DNA of 64,000 bases from Salinispora mooreana (GCF_000379065.1 NZ_KB900614.1:1200107-1264106); one strand, 5' to 3'; shown: positions 41,552 through 50,736, counted from the first letter of the stretch. A program made the numbers and translations. Notes: generated by a model not told the origin, from the sequence alone.

Positions 41552-42408
41552 GCCGCCCCCTCGAACCCGGCACCTCCGACGAGTTCCGCGCCGAGCGACA
41601 CCTCGACGTGCTGGTCCCCACCCGACACCGCCCCGCCGAACTGGCGGTCACCCTCTCCGGGCTCGCCGCCCAGGAAGGCGTACCCGACTTCGGGGTGGTG
41701 GTCAGCGACCAGTCCGACGACGCCCCCGCGTACGCGCACCCGGCCGTGGCCGCGATGGTCCGGGTCCTGCGCCACCAGGGGCGCCCGGTCCTGCTGACCC
41801 GCCGGCTCCCCCGGCGCGGGATGGCCGAGCACCGGGCAGCGCTGCTGGCCGCCTCGACCGCCCGCTACGTGCTCTGCCTCGACGACGACGTGTGGTTGGC
41901 GCCGGGAGCGCTGCGCCGGCTGGTCACCGCGATCGCGGAGCTGGGCTGCGGGTTCGTCGGCAACGCCGTACACGGTCTGTCGTACCGGCACGACATCCGC
42001 CCGGAGACGCACCGGCACTACGAGGAGTGGGATGGACCGCCGGTGCCGGAGCGGATCCGCCCGGGCACCGCGCAGTGGGAGCGCGCACTGCTCCACCCAG
42101 CCGCGAACCTGCTCCACGTCACCGAGCGGCTGCGCCTGCCACCGGGCTCCTGGCGGGCGTACAAGGTGTCCTGGATCGGTGGCTGCGTGCTGTACGACCG
42201 GGAGAAGCTGGTCGACACGGGCGGTTTCGACTTCTGGCGACGGGTGCCGGAGCGGCACCAGGGGGAGGATGTCGCCGCCCAGCTCGCCGTGTTGGAGCGG
42301 TACGGCGGCGCCGGCGTCCTGCCCAGCGGGGCGTTCCACCTGGAGTCACCGACCACCGTCACCGAACGTGAGGTTGAGGCGTGGGAGGTGCTCCTCGAGC
42401 AGGCGTAG
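41548..42408 (+). CDS. Glycosyltransferase family 2
   Basis: 286 residues from GTG 41548, overlapping the hldE stop (GTGA), so it is co-translated. GT-A fold pattern: HLDVLVPTRHRPAELAVTLS, then the metal-binding CLDDDVWLAPGALRRL, WIGGCVLYDREKLVDTGGFD and HQGEDVAAQLA. Soluble, no membrane segment, so it acts on the cytoplasmic face. It likely transfers a sugar, possibly the heptose, to a surface glycan; the acceptor is unknown. Confidence 0.9.
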   Translation: MSRPLEPGTSDEFRAERHLDVLVPTRHRPAELAVTLSGLAAQEGVPDFGVVVSDQSDDAPAYAHPAVAAMVRVLRHQGRPVLLTRRLPRRGMAEHRAALLAASTARYVLCLDDDVWLAPGALRRLVTAIAELGCGFVGNAVHGLSYRHDIRPETHRHYEEWDGPPVPERIRPGTAQWERALLHPAANLLHVTERLRLPPGSWRAYKVSWIGGCVLYDREKLVDTGGFDFWRRVPERHQGEDVAAQLAVLERYGGAGVLPSGAFHLESPTTVTEREVEAWEVLLEQA

Positions 42409-42421
42409 CACCAGCCCCGGC

Positions 42422-43552
42422 TCAGGGCGTCGGAACCGGCTGTTCTCCGTCGGCGAGCAGGTCGCGGGCGGCTTCGAGGACCTCGATCACCGGCACCTCG
42501 GCCACGAACGAGTCGCGGTGCGGACACTCGCCTCCGCCCGGCCGGTGTGGATAGCTGCCCGGGGTGCAGTCGACCCCACAGACCGGGCAGTGCACCGTCC
42601 AGGACGTGATCGGGCGGTGCCGGCCCCGCAGCGGGTTGGCCGTGGTGATCAGGTTGCCGACCCAGAAGATCCCGACCGTGGGAGTACCGACCGCCGCGGC
42701 CAGGTGCAGCGGCCCGGTGTCGTTGGCGACCACCAGCGCGCAGCCGGCATAGCAGCCGGCCAGCCCGCCGAGGCTGAGCGTGCCGACCTGCGGCCGGAGG
42801 GGTACCCCGGCCGCCGCCACCACCCGGTCCACCACCTCCTGCTCCGCCGGTGTGCCGGTGACCAGCACCTCGTACCCGTCCCCGTGTAGCTGCCGGGCGA
42901 CGGCCGCGAAGTGGTCGACCGGCCAGCGTCGACGGGTGTCGGTGGCGCCCGGGTGCAGCGCCACCCGGGGCCGGCCCGCCGGGCCGAGTACCCTGACTGC
43001 CTCGGCCCGGTCGGCGTCGGTGACCGCCAGGGTGGGGACAACCGTGGTCGCCGGGGCCCCCACCAGGGCCGCCACCTCCAGGTAGCGGATCACCTCGTGC
43101 TGGTAGTAGACGTACCGCAGCCAGCGGTCCAGCGGCGGCGCGTCCTCGGCCCGCAGACCGGCCGTCACCCGGGCGCCGAGGCCGGCCACGACCGGGTTGG
43201 AGTTGCCCCCGCCGCCGTGCACCTGCAGCGCCAGGTCAAAGCGCTCCGTGCGGGCCCGGGCGAGGAAGTCCGCCAGCCTGGACTCCGGCTCGTCCGGCTC
43301 CGGGCGGCGGATTCCGGGAGCCGGCGGAACCACCAGGACCCGGTCCACCGGACCCGGCCGGTCGCGCCAGAGCTTCGCGTGCCACGGCGCGCCGAGCAGG
43401 ACGATCTCCGCCGCGGGGTACGCGGCCCGCAAGGCGGCCAGCGTGGGCAGGACGAAGATGAAGTCACCGAGCGCGTTGGCCCGCAGCACGGCGATCCGCT
43501 CCACCTCGGGTACGGGCTGCGCGGCCGGGCCGAGCAGATGCGGGGCGACCAT
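42422..43552 (-). CDS. Glycosyltransferase family 9 (heptosyltransferase-like)
   Basis: 376 residues from ATG 43552. GT-B enzyme like ADP-heptose:LPS heptosyltransferases: N-terminal RIAVLRANALGDFIFVLPTL (GT9 signature) and C-terminal ALHPGATDTRRRWPVDHFAA and NDTGPLHLAAAVGTPTVGIF. An added C-terminal segment has four Cys plus His (HCPVCGVDCTPGSYPH, then ECPHRDS), a possible metal site. It converges on the hldE-GT2 pair (13-base gap) and lies 5 bases after the Hsp20 gene on the same strand. Confidence 0.9.
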   Translation of the reverse strand: MVAPHLLGPAAQPVPEVERIAVLRANALGDFIFVLPTLAALRAAYPAAEIVLLGAPWHAKLWRDRPGPVDRVLVVPPAPGIRRPEPDEPESRLADFLARARTERFDLALQVHGGGGNSNPVVAGLGARVTAGLRAEDAPPLDRWLRYVYYQHEVIRYLEVAALVGAPATTVVPTLAVTDADRAEAVRVLGPAGRPRVALHPGATDTRRRWPVDHFAAVARQLHGDGYEVLVTGTPAEQEVVDRVVAAAGVPLRPQVGTLSLGGLAGCYAGCALVVANDTGPLHLAAAVGTPTVGIFWVGNLITTANPLRGRHRPITSWTVHCPVCGVDCTPGSYPHRPGGGECPHRDSFVAEVPVIEVLEAARDLLADGEQPVPTP

Positions 43553-43557
43553 CGGCG

Positions 43558-44091
43558 CTACGGCTGGTCGGTCTCGACGTTCGGGTGGTGCAGCTCCCGG
43601 TTGGCGGCGGGGTCGACCGGGAACGGGGCACCACCATCGGCGCCGCGAGCACCGCTGCGCCCGACGGTGATGGTGCGGGGCTCGGGTCGGGCGGTCCGGG
43701 GCAGCCGAATCCGGAGCAGACCGTGATCCATCACCGCGTCGATGGCCTCCGGGTCCACCCGGGACGGCAGTTCCACCCGGTACGCGAACGCCCGGGCCTC
43801 AGAGCCGTCGAGGATCCCGTAGTCGGCGTTGACCTCGGCCTCCGACCGGGCCCGTACACAGAGCTCCCGCTCGTCCAGCTCGACCGCCACCTCGTCGGGC
43901 GCCACCCCGGGCAGCCGGACGATCACCTCCCAGCCGTCCTCGGTCTCATCGAGCTGGAGGTCCGTCGAGTCGGGCCGGCCTCCGACCAGCCGGCCCAACT
44001 CGGCGCGGAGCGAATGCAACTCGCCCATCGGGTCCCACCCCTGCTGCCGGCCGCGCCTGCCCTGGCCGATCCCGCCGCCGGGTTCACTCAT
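43558..44091 (-). CDS. Small heat-shock protein, Hsp20/alpha-crystallin
   Basis: 177 residues from ATG 44091 (MSEPGGGIGQGRRGRQQGWD) with AGGAG upstream. The alpha-crystallin domain spans about residues 45-135 (LQLDETEDGWEVIVRLPGVA, ELDERELCVRARSEAE, FAYRVELPSRVDPEAI), ending in RIRLPRT, the IXI-like anchor. The flanks are Gly/Arg-rich and disordered. It binds unfolding proteins. It precedes the GT9 gene by 5 bases, an unusual pairing. Confidence 0.92.
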   Translation of the reverse strand: MSEPGGGIGQGRRGRQQGWDPMGELHSLRAELGRLVGGRPDSTDLQLDETEDGWEVIVRLPGVAPDEVAVELDERELCVRARSEAEVNADYGILDGSEARAFAYRVELPSRVDPEAIDAVMDHGLLRIRLPRTARPEPRTITVGRSGARGADGGAPFPVDPAANRELHHPNVETDQP

Positions 44092-44105
44092 CACACTTCT
44101 CCTAT

Positions 44106-44594
44106 TCACTGGGGGGTTGTCGAGGGCCGCAGGGAGCTGGGCGCGTCCAGGTCGGCGTCCCGGTCGACCCCGACGCCGAGCCGGTCAACCAGTTCACCGC
44201 CGAGCCACGCGCTGACCCCGAGGATGGCCAAGGCGACGATCTCGATCGCGATGAGCGCGCCGCCGGCGGCTCGGGAGTCGGCGTTGAGCCGGACCGCCCA
44301 GACCGCGGCGAAAAGCAGGATCAGCGCCACGTTCGCCGCGGCGTGGGTGAGCGCCACCCGCTTGGCCCGGGTGCCGGTCGGGATGGCGAGCAGGTCGACC
44401 GCCCCGGCCGCCGCGGCCAGCAGCGCACCGACCAGGCCGACGGTGAGGTTCCAGTAGGCGACCTCACCGAGGAAGTCGGGCCCACCGACGATGTCGACCA
44501 CGTCGAAGAGCACGGCAGTTGCGAGCAGCGCGACCGGGAACATCACCAGCATCGGGTGGAGGGGATGACCCAACACTTTGAGTCGGCTCTCCAT
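44106..44594 (-). CDS. DUF2231 four-span membrane protein
   Basis: 162 residues from ATG 44594 (MESRLKVLGHPLHPMLVMFP) with GGAGG upstream. Four hydrophobic segments and the family start RLKVLGHPLHPMLVMFPVAL place it in DUF2231. Some members occur near respiratory or heme proteins; no function is proven. It lies just upstream of the Hsp20 gene on the same strand (14-base gap), so the three genes may form one transcript. Confidence 0.88.
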   Translation of the reverse strand: MESRLKVLGHPLHPMLVMFPVALLATAVLFDVVDIVGGPDFLGEVAYWNLTVGLVGALLAAAAGAVDLLAIPTGTRAKRVALTHAAANVALILLFAAVWAVRLNADSRAAGGALIAIEIVALAILGVSAWLGGELVDRLGVGVDRDADLDAPSSLRPSTTPQ

Positions 44595-44795
44595 ACCGGG
44601 CCTCCACTGTTCGGTCCTGCCAGCTCGGTCCTGCCAGCGCTCGTCGGTCCTACCTACCTGCACTGTGTTGTGGTCCTCCTGGCGGATGGGATGCGGCGGA
44701 CACCTCCGCCACATCGGCACACCTCACCCCGGCCGATGCCACCTAGGATGTCGATGACGCACCGCCGCCATGGTCAACGGACGAGGGAGGGGCAC

Positions 44796-45413
44796 GTGAC
44801 GGTAGATATCACCACTCACGAGGAGTTGCGGGAGTTACTGGGCGTACCGACGGCCCAGGTCGCCACGAAGGAGCGAACCCACCTGCACGAGCGGGACCGG
44901 CAGTGGTTGGCCGCCTCTCCGTTCTGTCTGGTGGCCACGGCCGGCGCGGACGGCACCTGCGATGTCTCACCGAAGGGGGACCCGCCCGGTTTCGCCCTGC
45001 CGATCGACGACACCACCATCGCCATCCCGGAGCGACCCGGCAACAGACGGGCCGACGGCTTCCACAACATCCTGGACAATCCACACGTCGGGCTGATCTT
45101 CCTGATTCCCGGGCGCACCGACACGTTACGGATCAACGGTCGGGCCCGACTGGTCCGAGAGGCACCCTTCTTCGACTCGATGACGGTCAAGGGCCACCGG
45201 CCGACCCTGGCCCTGCTGGTAGCGATCGAGGAGATCTTCTACCACTGCGCGAAGGCGTTCCTCCGGTCGCAGTTGTGGAGCCCGCAGACCTGGACGCCCG
45301 AGGTGCTGCCGTCGCGGGCCCGCCTGGTCAAGGAGGTCGAGGCCCGCACGGAGAGCCTGGCCGATCTGCAGAGTTACTACGGTCCGGGGTACGCCCGCCG
45401 CCTCTACACCTGA
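44796..45413 (+). CDS. PPOX-class flavoprotein, MSMEG_1061-type
   Basis: 205 residues from GTG 44796 (VTVDITTHEELRELLGVPTA), with GGGAGGGG upstream. Split-barrel flavin-binding protein: FCLVATAGADGTCDVSPKGD, DGFHNILDNPHVGLIFLIPG, TDTLRINGRARLV. Members bind FMN or F420 and may reduce or oxidise small molecules. Divergent from the DUF2231/Hsp20 genes and 13 bases short of the convergent AidB-type gene. Confidence 0.9.
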   Translation: MTVDITTHEELRELLGVPTAQVATKERTHLHERDRQWLAASPFCLVATAGADGTCDVSPKGDPPGFALPIDDTTIAIPERPGNRRADGFHNILDNPHVGLIFLIPGRTDTLRINGRARLVREAPFFDSMTVKGHRPTLALLVAIEEIFYHCAKAFLRSQLWSPQTWTPEVLPSRARLVKEVEARTESLADLQSYYGPGYARRLYT

Positions 45414-45425
45414 CCGCCCGCCCGG

Positions 45426-47054
45426 TCAGCCCACCTTCGGCGTGGCGCGGTCGATGATCTCCGTGAGATCGACCCCGGCTGGCAGCGTGCCGTACGCGTA
45501 GCCGTGCGCGCCGCCCAGCCGGGACGCGCAGAACGCCTCGGCGACCGCCGGGTGGCCGTGTCGTACCAGCAGTGCCCCCTGTAGGACGAGGGCGAGCCGC
45601 TCCACCAGGTGCCGCGCCCGCAGTGGGGCGTCGTCCGGGTCGGCCAGGCTCGCCCGCAGCCGCCGGACCGCGGCGTCGAGCCGGGCGTCCGCACCGGCGG
45701 CGGCGTCCACCTCGGCCTCGAACGCGGCCAACACCCGCGGCTGGCGGGTCAGCGCCCGCAGCACGTCCAGGGCGGCCACGTTGCCGGAGCCCTCCCAGAT
45801 CGAGTTCAGTGGCGACTCCCGGAACAGCCGGGGCATTCCGGATTCCTCCACGTACCCGTTGCCACCCAGGCACTCCAGGGCCTCGGCGGCGTGGCCCGGC
45901 CACCGCTTACAGACCCAGTACTTGCCGACCGCGACGCCGAGCCGTCTGAAGGCGGCCTGGTCGGCGTCACCCCGGGCGGAGCGGTCCGTCGCGCCGGCGA
46001 GCCGCAGCATGAGGATGGTCGCGGCCTCCGACTCCACCGCCAGGTCGGCGAGGACGTTGCGCATCAACGGCTGGCCAACCAACGGGCGCCCGAACGCCCG
46101 CCGGTGCCGGGCGTGGTGGACCGCGGTGACGACCCCCTGGCGCATCCCGGCGGCGGCGCCGATCAGGCAGTCGAGCCGGGTGAGGTTGACCATGTCGATG
46201 ATGGTGCGGACGCCGCGCCCCTCGTCGCCGACCCGCCAGGCCACCGCGTGTTCGTACTCGATCTCCGCCGAGGCGTTCGACCGGTTGCCCAGCTTCTCCT
46301 TGAGCCGCATCAACCGGAGCGGGTTACGCGTGCCGTCGGGCAACACCCGAGGCACCAGGAAGCAGGTCAGCCCACCCGGGGCCTGACCGAGAGTCAGGAA
46401 GAGATCGCACATCGGTGCGGAGGTGAACCACTTGTGCCCGACGAGCCGGTAGCTGCCGTCCGCCGCCGGCTGGGCGAGGGTGGTGTTGGCGCGTACGTCT
46501 GAACCACCCTGCTTCTCGGTCATCGACATGCCCGCCAGCAGGCCGTGCTTGCCGAGCGCCGGACGCAACCCCGGGTCGTACGTGGTGGCGGTCAGCAGCG
46601 GCTCGTACCGGGCGGCCAACTCGGGGGCGTGCCGCAGTGCCGGCACCGCCGCGTAGGTCATCGAGATCGGGCAGCTATGCCCGGCGTCCGGCCGCCAGGT
46701 GTAGAACTTCGCGGCGCGGGCGACATGCGCTCCCGGTCGGTCGTCGGCCCACGGCGCGGCGTGCAGACCGTAGGTCACCGCGGTCCGCATCAGCTCGTGC
46801 CAGGAGGGGTGGAACTCCACCTCGTCCACCCGGTGCCCGTAGCGGTCGTGGCTACGCAGTACGGGCGGGTACTCGTTGACCAACCGGCCATGCTCGATCG
46901 CCGCCGCGGTGCCGCCGAGCCGGCCGAGGTCGTGCAGCTCGGCGGCGGCCCAGCCGGCTCCCTCCCGGGCCAGCCCGGAGCGGAGCGCCGGGTCGTCTGC
47001 CACGTCGTAGTCGACCAGGGGTGGCACCTGGTTGAACACCTCGTGCGTCGGCAC
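45426..47054 (-). CDS. Acyl-CoA dehydrogenase, AidB-type
   Basis: 542 residues from GTG 47054 (reads MPTHEVFNQVPPLVDYDVAD), which has GGGAGGG upstream; a longer in-frame ATG at 47159 adds unrelated sequence. It resembles E. coli AidB: SMTEKQGGSDVRANTTLAQ, the acyl-CoA dehydrogenase fold (KWFTSAPMCDLFLTLGQAPG), RQGVVTAVHHARHRRAFGRP and GNGYVEESGMPRLFRESPLN. AidB binds DNA and FAD and takes part in the adaptive response to alkylation; whether this one is a true repair factor or a plain dehydrogenase cannot be told. Confidence 0.9.
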   Translation of the reverse strand: MPTHEVFNQVPPLVDYDVADDPALRSGLAREGAGWAAAELHDLGRLGGTAAAIEHGRLVNEYPPVLRSHDRYGHRVDEVEFHPSWHELMRTAVTYGLHAAPWADDRPGAHVARAAKFYTWRPDAGHSCPISMTYAAVPALRHAPELAARYEPLLTATTYDPGLRPALGKHGLLAGMSMTEKQGGSDVRANTTLAQPAADGSYRLVGHKWFTSAPMCDLFLTLGQAPGGLTCFLVPRVLPDGTRNPLRLMRLKEKLGNRSNASAEIEYEHAVAWRVGDEGRGVRTIIDMVNLTRLDCLIGAAAGMRQGVVTAVHHARHRRAFGRPLVGQPLMRNVLADLAVESEAATILMLRLAGATDRSARGDADQAAFRRLGVAVGKYWVCKRWPGHAAEALECLGGNGYVEESGMPRLFRESPLNSIWEGSGNVAALDVLRALTRQPRVLAAFEAEVDAAAGADARLDAAVRRLRASLADPDDAPLRARHLVERLALVLQGALLVRHGHPAVAEAFCASRLGGAHGYAYGTLPAGVDLTEIIDRATPKVG

Positions 47055-47216
47055 CGCGGCCCTCCCACCCGAGTCAACCCGACCCGCTCGGCAAAGATCG
47101 CACCCGCAGTCAATCTTCGTTGACCCAGAGGCGGCCGCGAAAGGTCTGGTGGCCGCCAACCCTCAACATCCCTTTTCAGCTACTTATTCGCGTTCATGTT
47201 GCTGCGTGCTTTTTGC

Positions 47217-47314
47217 CCGGTTTAGGTTGCGGGTGGCTGCTACCGCCGTTTGGTAGCCGAGGGCGGCCCCCGTGGGTGCGGGTGGCGGGTCCTTGTCGCT
47301 CACGGGGGAAGGAC
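47217..47314 (+). promoter_or_regulatory. Conserved leader of beta-helix gene A
   Basis: Hairpin GCTACC (47239-47244) / GGTAGC (47252-47257), then CGAGG, then CCCCCGTG (47266-47273) pairing with CACGGGGG (47301-47308), which also holds the ribosome-binding site GGGGGAAGGA. TTGCTG and TAGGTT upstream could form the promoter. Shared with four other genes. Confidence 0.65.
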
Positions 47315-47326
47315 ATCGAGTTCACG

Positions 47327-48730
47327 ATGAGTAGGTACCAGAACCAGACTCAGGGGCCGGTGCGGCCGGTTGGGGGTCGGGCGAGGTCGCGGTGGCGGTG
47401 GTGGGCGGTGGGGTTGGCCGGGGTGACCGGTCTGGCCCTGAGCGCCGTCGGTGTTGCTGCCAGTCCGTCCGCGGAAGCGTTCGGGCGTACCCTGACCGCC
47501 GCTGAGGATCACGGCGGTGACCGCGGTAAGCACGGTGACAAGGGCAGGGGCGGCGAGAAGGGCACGCACGACGACAAGGGCAGAGGCGGCGAGAAGGGTA
47601 AGGGTTCGGAGAAGAAGCCGGCAGGGATTCCGGTCCCGTGTGACGCGGACGCGTTGATCGCGCAGATCACCCTGGCCAACGCCCGCGGTGGCGCCGTGCT
47701 TGACCTGGCCAAGGACTGCACCTACCTACTCACCGCCGACATCGACGGTGCGGGGCTGCCGGCGATCGTCACCCCGATCACCCTCAACGGCGGCAAGAAG
47801 ACCACCATCGAACGCGCCGCCGCTGTCGACGAGTTCCGGATCTTCACGGTGAACGTTGGCGGTGACCTCACCCTCAACAAGCTGACCGTCACCGGTGGGC
47901 AGACCGACGGCGACGGCGGGGGGATCCTGGTCAACCCTGGTGGGGCGTTGACCACCAACCACAGCACCATCACCCGCAACATCTCCGGCGCCTCAGGCGG
48001 CGGCATCGCCAACAACGGCACCACCCGGGTCAACTACTCCACAGTCAACCGCAACACCGCCAACGTGGAGGGCGGCGGAATCTCCAACACTGGCCTGCTG
48101 AAAGTCGTCAAATCACACATCGACAACAACACGGTCATCGGTGGCAGCGGCGGCGGAATCTACTCGTCCAACAGCACCGTCACCGTCAAGAGCGGCACCA
48201 TCTCCGGCAACTTCGCGGATGCCAGCGGGGGGTTGGTTGTCTTCGGCGGCGTCGGCACGGTCACCGGCACCACATTCACCAACAACACGGCCCGTAGCAG
48301 TGGCGGTGGCGCCGCCCGGGTCGAAAGCGGCGGACAACTCACGATGCGGCAGGTCAAACTGGCCGACAACACCGCATCGGCCCTCGGCGGCGCCCTGTTC
48401 GTGGCGTCGGACAGTGTCGCGGTCATCGAGGACAGCACCATCAAGAACAACACCAATACCGGCTCAGTCGCTGGAGGAATCTACAACGCAGGAGAAACGG
48501 TCGTACGGCACACCAAGATCATCGGCAACCAGGCCACCGACGGCGGCGGTATCTACAACGAAGGGACGACCAGCCTCTTCGCCACGAAGGTGGTGGAGAA
48601 CATCGCCATCACCGACGGCGGAGGCATCTTCAACGCCGTCGGCACGGTGAACCTGAACACCGCCACCGGCACCGTGGTGATCAAAAACCGACCCAACAAC
48701 TGCGTCAACGTCCCCGGCTGCGCCGGATAG
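47327..48730 (+). CDS. Secreted right-handed beta-helix protein A
   Basis: 467 residues from ATG 47327 (MSRYQNQTQGPVRPVGGRAR). Signal sequence (RSRWRWWAVGLAGVTGLALS) is followed by a charged Gly/Lys/Asp-rich repeat linker (DKGRGGEKG twice), then the N-cap IPVPCDADALIAQITLANAR and CTYLLTADI, many beta-helix coils with GGGI.N and NTA patterns, and the C-terminal cap NRPNNCVNVPGCAG. Two N-terminal and two C-terminal Cys are conserved in all five paralogues and could form disulfides. No membrane anchor or autotransporter domain. Such proteins ('polymorphic membrane protein'-like in actinomycetes) may bind glycans or other cells; unproven. Confidence 0.9.
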   Translation: MSRYQNQTQGPVRPVGGRARSRWRWWAVGLAGVTGLALSAVGVAASPSAEAFGRTLTAAEDHGGDRGKHGDKGRGGEKGTHDDKGRGGEKGKGSEKKPAGIPVPCDADALIAQITLANARGGAVLDLAKDCTYLLTADIDGAGLPAIVTPITLNGGKKTTIERAAAVDEFRIFTVNVGGDLTLNKLTVTGGQTDGDGGGILVNPGGALTTNHSTITRNISGASGGGIANNGTTRVNYSTVNRNTANVEGGGISNTGLLKVVKSHIDNNTVIGGSGGGIYSSNSTVTVKSGTISGNFADASGGLVVFGGVGTVTGTTFTNNTARSSGGGAARVESGGQLTMRQVKLADNTASALGGALFVASDSVAVIEDSTIKNNTNTGSVAGGIYNAGETVVRHTKIIGNQATDGGGIYNEGTTSLFATKVVENIAITDGGGIFNAVGTVNLNTATGTVVIKNRPNNCVNVPGCAG

Positions 48731-48747
48731 CACAGCCGCAGATCCAC

Positions 48748-48787
48748 GAGGGCCCGTTCCACCGCCGACCGGTCGGAGCGGGCCCTC
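48748..48787 (+). terminator. Terminator after beta-helix gene A
   Basis: Arms 48748-48760 and 48775-48787 (gagggcccgttcc / ggagcgggccctc), one mismatch, 14-base loop. Confidence 0.7.
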
Positions 48788-48847
48788 CGTCGTGCGCCGA
48801 GATCGAGCCACCTCGAAAGATTCCGAGCCACCTGCCAGAATTCTTGC

Positions 48848-49342
48848 GTGAACCGGACCCACACCTACGAGATCGCGACCACCTGGACCGGCAACCAGGG
48901 TCGCGGCACGGCGGACTACCGCGCGTACGACAGGTCGTACGACACGGTGAGCCCCGGCCGCCCACTCCTCGCCGGCTCCGCCGACCCGGCGTTTCGGGGC
49001 GACCCACAACAGTGGAACCCGGAGCTGCTTCTCGTCGCCTCACTGAGCCAGTGCCATCTGCTGTGGTACCTGCACCTGTGCGCTGTCAACGATGTCGTGG
49101 TCGTCGACTACCACGACGCCGCCCACGGCACGATGCGCGAGGACCACACCGGTGCCGCCCGCTTCACCGACGTCCTGCTTCGTCCACAGGTCACTGTCAC
49201 CCAGGCCGACATGGTCGAGCGGGCGACCGCGCTGCATGCCGAGGCGAACACCCGGTGCTTCATCGCCGCCTCGGTGTCCTTCCCGGTACGGCACGAGACG
49301 CGCACCGTGGTCCGGCTACCACCACCAGAACATGCCAGGTAG
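48848..49342 (+). CDS. OsmC/Ohr-family protein
   Basis: 164 residues from GTG 48848 (reads MNRTHTYEIATTWTGNQGRG). The two redox Cys of the family are in SLSQCHLLWYLHLCA and NTRCFIAASVSFPV. These enzymes detoxify organic peroxides, using thiols. It lies just after a terminator, so a promoter and perhaps a leaderless transcript start close to the GTG. Confidence 0.88.
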   Translation: MNRTHTYEIATTWTGNQGRGTADYRAYDRSYDTVSPGRPLLAGSADPAFRGDPQQWNPELLLVASLSQCHLLWYLHLCAVNDVVVVDYHDAAHGTMREDHTGAARFTDVLLRPQVTVTQADMVERATALHAEANTRCFIAASVSFPVRHETRTVVRLPPPEHAR

Positions 49343-49429
49343 CAGCATCGATCCCGGGGCTCATTCCGTCGACACTGGGTTCCTCCCAACGAGCCCGCCC
49401 TCAATTCGAGGGCAAGGAGGAGCTGTTCC

Positions 49430-50602
49430 ATGTCCGACCGGAATCGCCCACACCGCCGCCCGCCGGTGTTCTCGGCCCGGCGACGCGTGCTGACCGCCGT
49501 GACGTCGTTCGCCCTCGTCGGCGGTCTTGCTCTCAGTGGGGCCGCCGTCGCGGCGAGCGCCGATGCCGTCCGCCACCGCGACGGCGTGCAGGCCGACCTC
49601 GATCGCCTGGTGCGCGAGGAGAAGTTTCCAGCCGCCCTCGCCGCCGTCCGCACCGCCAACGGCCATACCCGTAACCACACCGCCGGGGTGGCCGAACGCG
49701 GCACCAAGCGCACACCACTGGTCAACGGACGGGTGCGCATCGGCAGCAACACCAAGACCTTCGTCGCCACCGTGGTCCTGCAACTCGTCGGCGAGGGCAA
49801 GGTCGATCTGGACGAGCCGATCGAGACGTACCTGCCCGATCTGATCCGCGGCGACGGCATCGACGGCCGGCAGATCACCGTACGGCAGGTACTGCAGCAG
49901 ACCAGCGGCCTCCCCGGCTATGTCGACGAACTCGCCCCGGACTTCTTCCGCCTTCAGCACACCTATTTCGAGCCGCGCGACCTGCTCGACCTGGCCCTCA
50001 CCGACAAGGCGCGCTTCGCACCCGGCACGAAGTGGGAGTACAGCAACACCAACTACGTCGTCGCCGGTCTGCTCGTCCAGAAAGTCACCGGCCGTCCGGT
50101 GGCCGAGGAGATCACCAACCGGATCATCGTCCCCCTCAAGCTGCGCGACACCTACTTCCCGAACGTCGGCGAACAGGGCATCCGGGGCCGGCACCCACAC
50201 GGCTACTACACCGACGACCCGGACAAGCCGCTGCAGGACGTCACGAAGATGGACCCGTCCTGGATCTGGGCGGCCGGCGCGATGATCTCCAGCCCCAGCG
50301 ACACCAACCGCTTCTTTGCGGCTCTCCTCGCCGGTGACCTGCTCCGGCCCGCCGAACTCGACCAGATGCGTACCACCGTCCCCGCCTTTCCCGGCCGCGG
50401 TTATGGCCTCGGCCTGATGAGCTGGGATCTGCCCTGCGGCGACCGTGCCTGGGGCCACGGTGGTGACATCCCCGGCTTCACGACCCGCGGCGGGGTCACC
50501 GCGGACGGCCGCGCCGTCACCCTCACCGTCACCGCGCCGCCCACCACGGAATACGCCGCCGGTCAGGTCGAGGCGGCCGTGGACGGGGCCCTCTGCGAGT
50601 AG
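49430..50602 (+). CDS. Secreted serine hydrolase, D-alanyl-D-alanine carboxypeptidase/beta-lactamase class C-like
   Basis: 390 residues from ATG 49430, with AGGAGG upstream. Signal peptide (RRRVLTAVTSFALVGGLALS, cleavage near AVAASA). Catalytic motifs of the serine beta-lactamase fold: SxxK as GSNTKTFVA, YxN as YSNTNY and HxG as GHGGDIPG, in correct order. It probably acts on cell-wall peptides or small amides. A related D-aminopeptidase or esterase role is possible. Downstream sequence holds GC repeats that may end transcription. Confidence 0.92.
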   Translation: MSDRNRPHRRPPVFSARRRVLTAVTSFALVGGLALSGAAVAASADAVRHRDGVQADLDRLVREEKFPAALAAVRTANGHTRNHTAGVAERGTKRTPLVNGRVRIGSNTKTFVATVVLQLVGEGKVDLDEPIETYLPDLIRGDGIDGRQITVRQVLQQTSGLPGYVDELAPDFFRLQHTYFEPRDLLDLALTDKARFAPGTKWEYSNTNYVVAGLLVQKVTGRPVAEEITNRIIVPLKLRDTYFPNVGEQGIRGRHPHGYYTDDPDKPLQDVTKMDPSWIWAAGAMISSPSDTNRFFAALLAGDLLRPAELDQMRTTVPAFPGRGYGLGLMSWDLPCGDRAWGHGGDIPGFTTRGGVTADGRAVTLTVTAPPTTEYAAGQVEAAVDGALCE

Positions 50603-50609
50603 GCCCCCC

Positions 50610-50720
50610 GGGGAGGATTCCGCGCCCCGCTCCCCGGGGGGCCCGTGCCCCCCTCTCCGGAAGGTTCCCTGCCCCGCTCCCCGGAAGGTTCCGTGCCTCG
50701 CTCCTCGGAGCGGGGCACGG
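50610..50720. repeat. Degenerate 24-bp tandem repeats and hairpin
   Basis: Four degenerate units of about 24 bases, the last two reading aaggttccctgccccgctcc and aaggttccgtgcctcgctcc. The final unit pairs with the following stretch (50691-50704 / 50707-50720) and may terminate the hydrolase gene and the convergent permease gene. Confidence 0.6.
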
Positions 50721-50736
50721 AGCGCCGGCCGGGCGC

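Noticed and set aside
50610..50720. CRISPR array in the short GC repeats
   Set aside because: Units are degenerate, contiguous and without spacers; no cas genes in the window.
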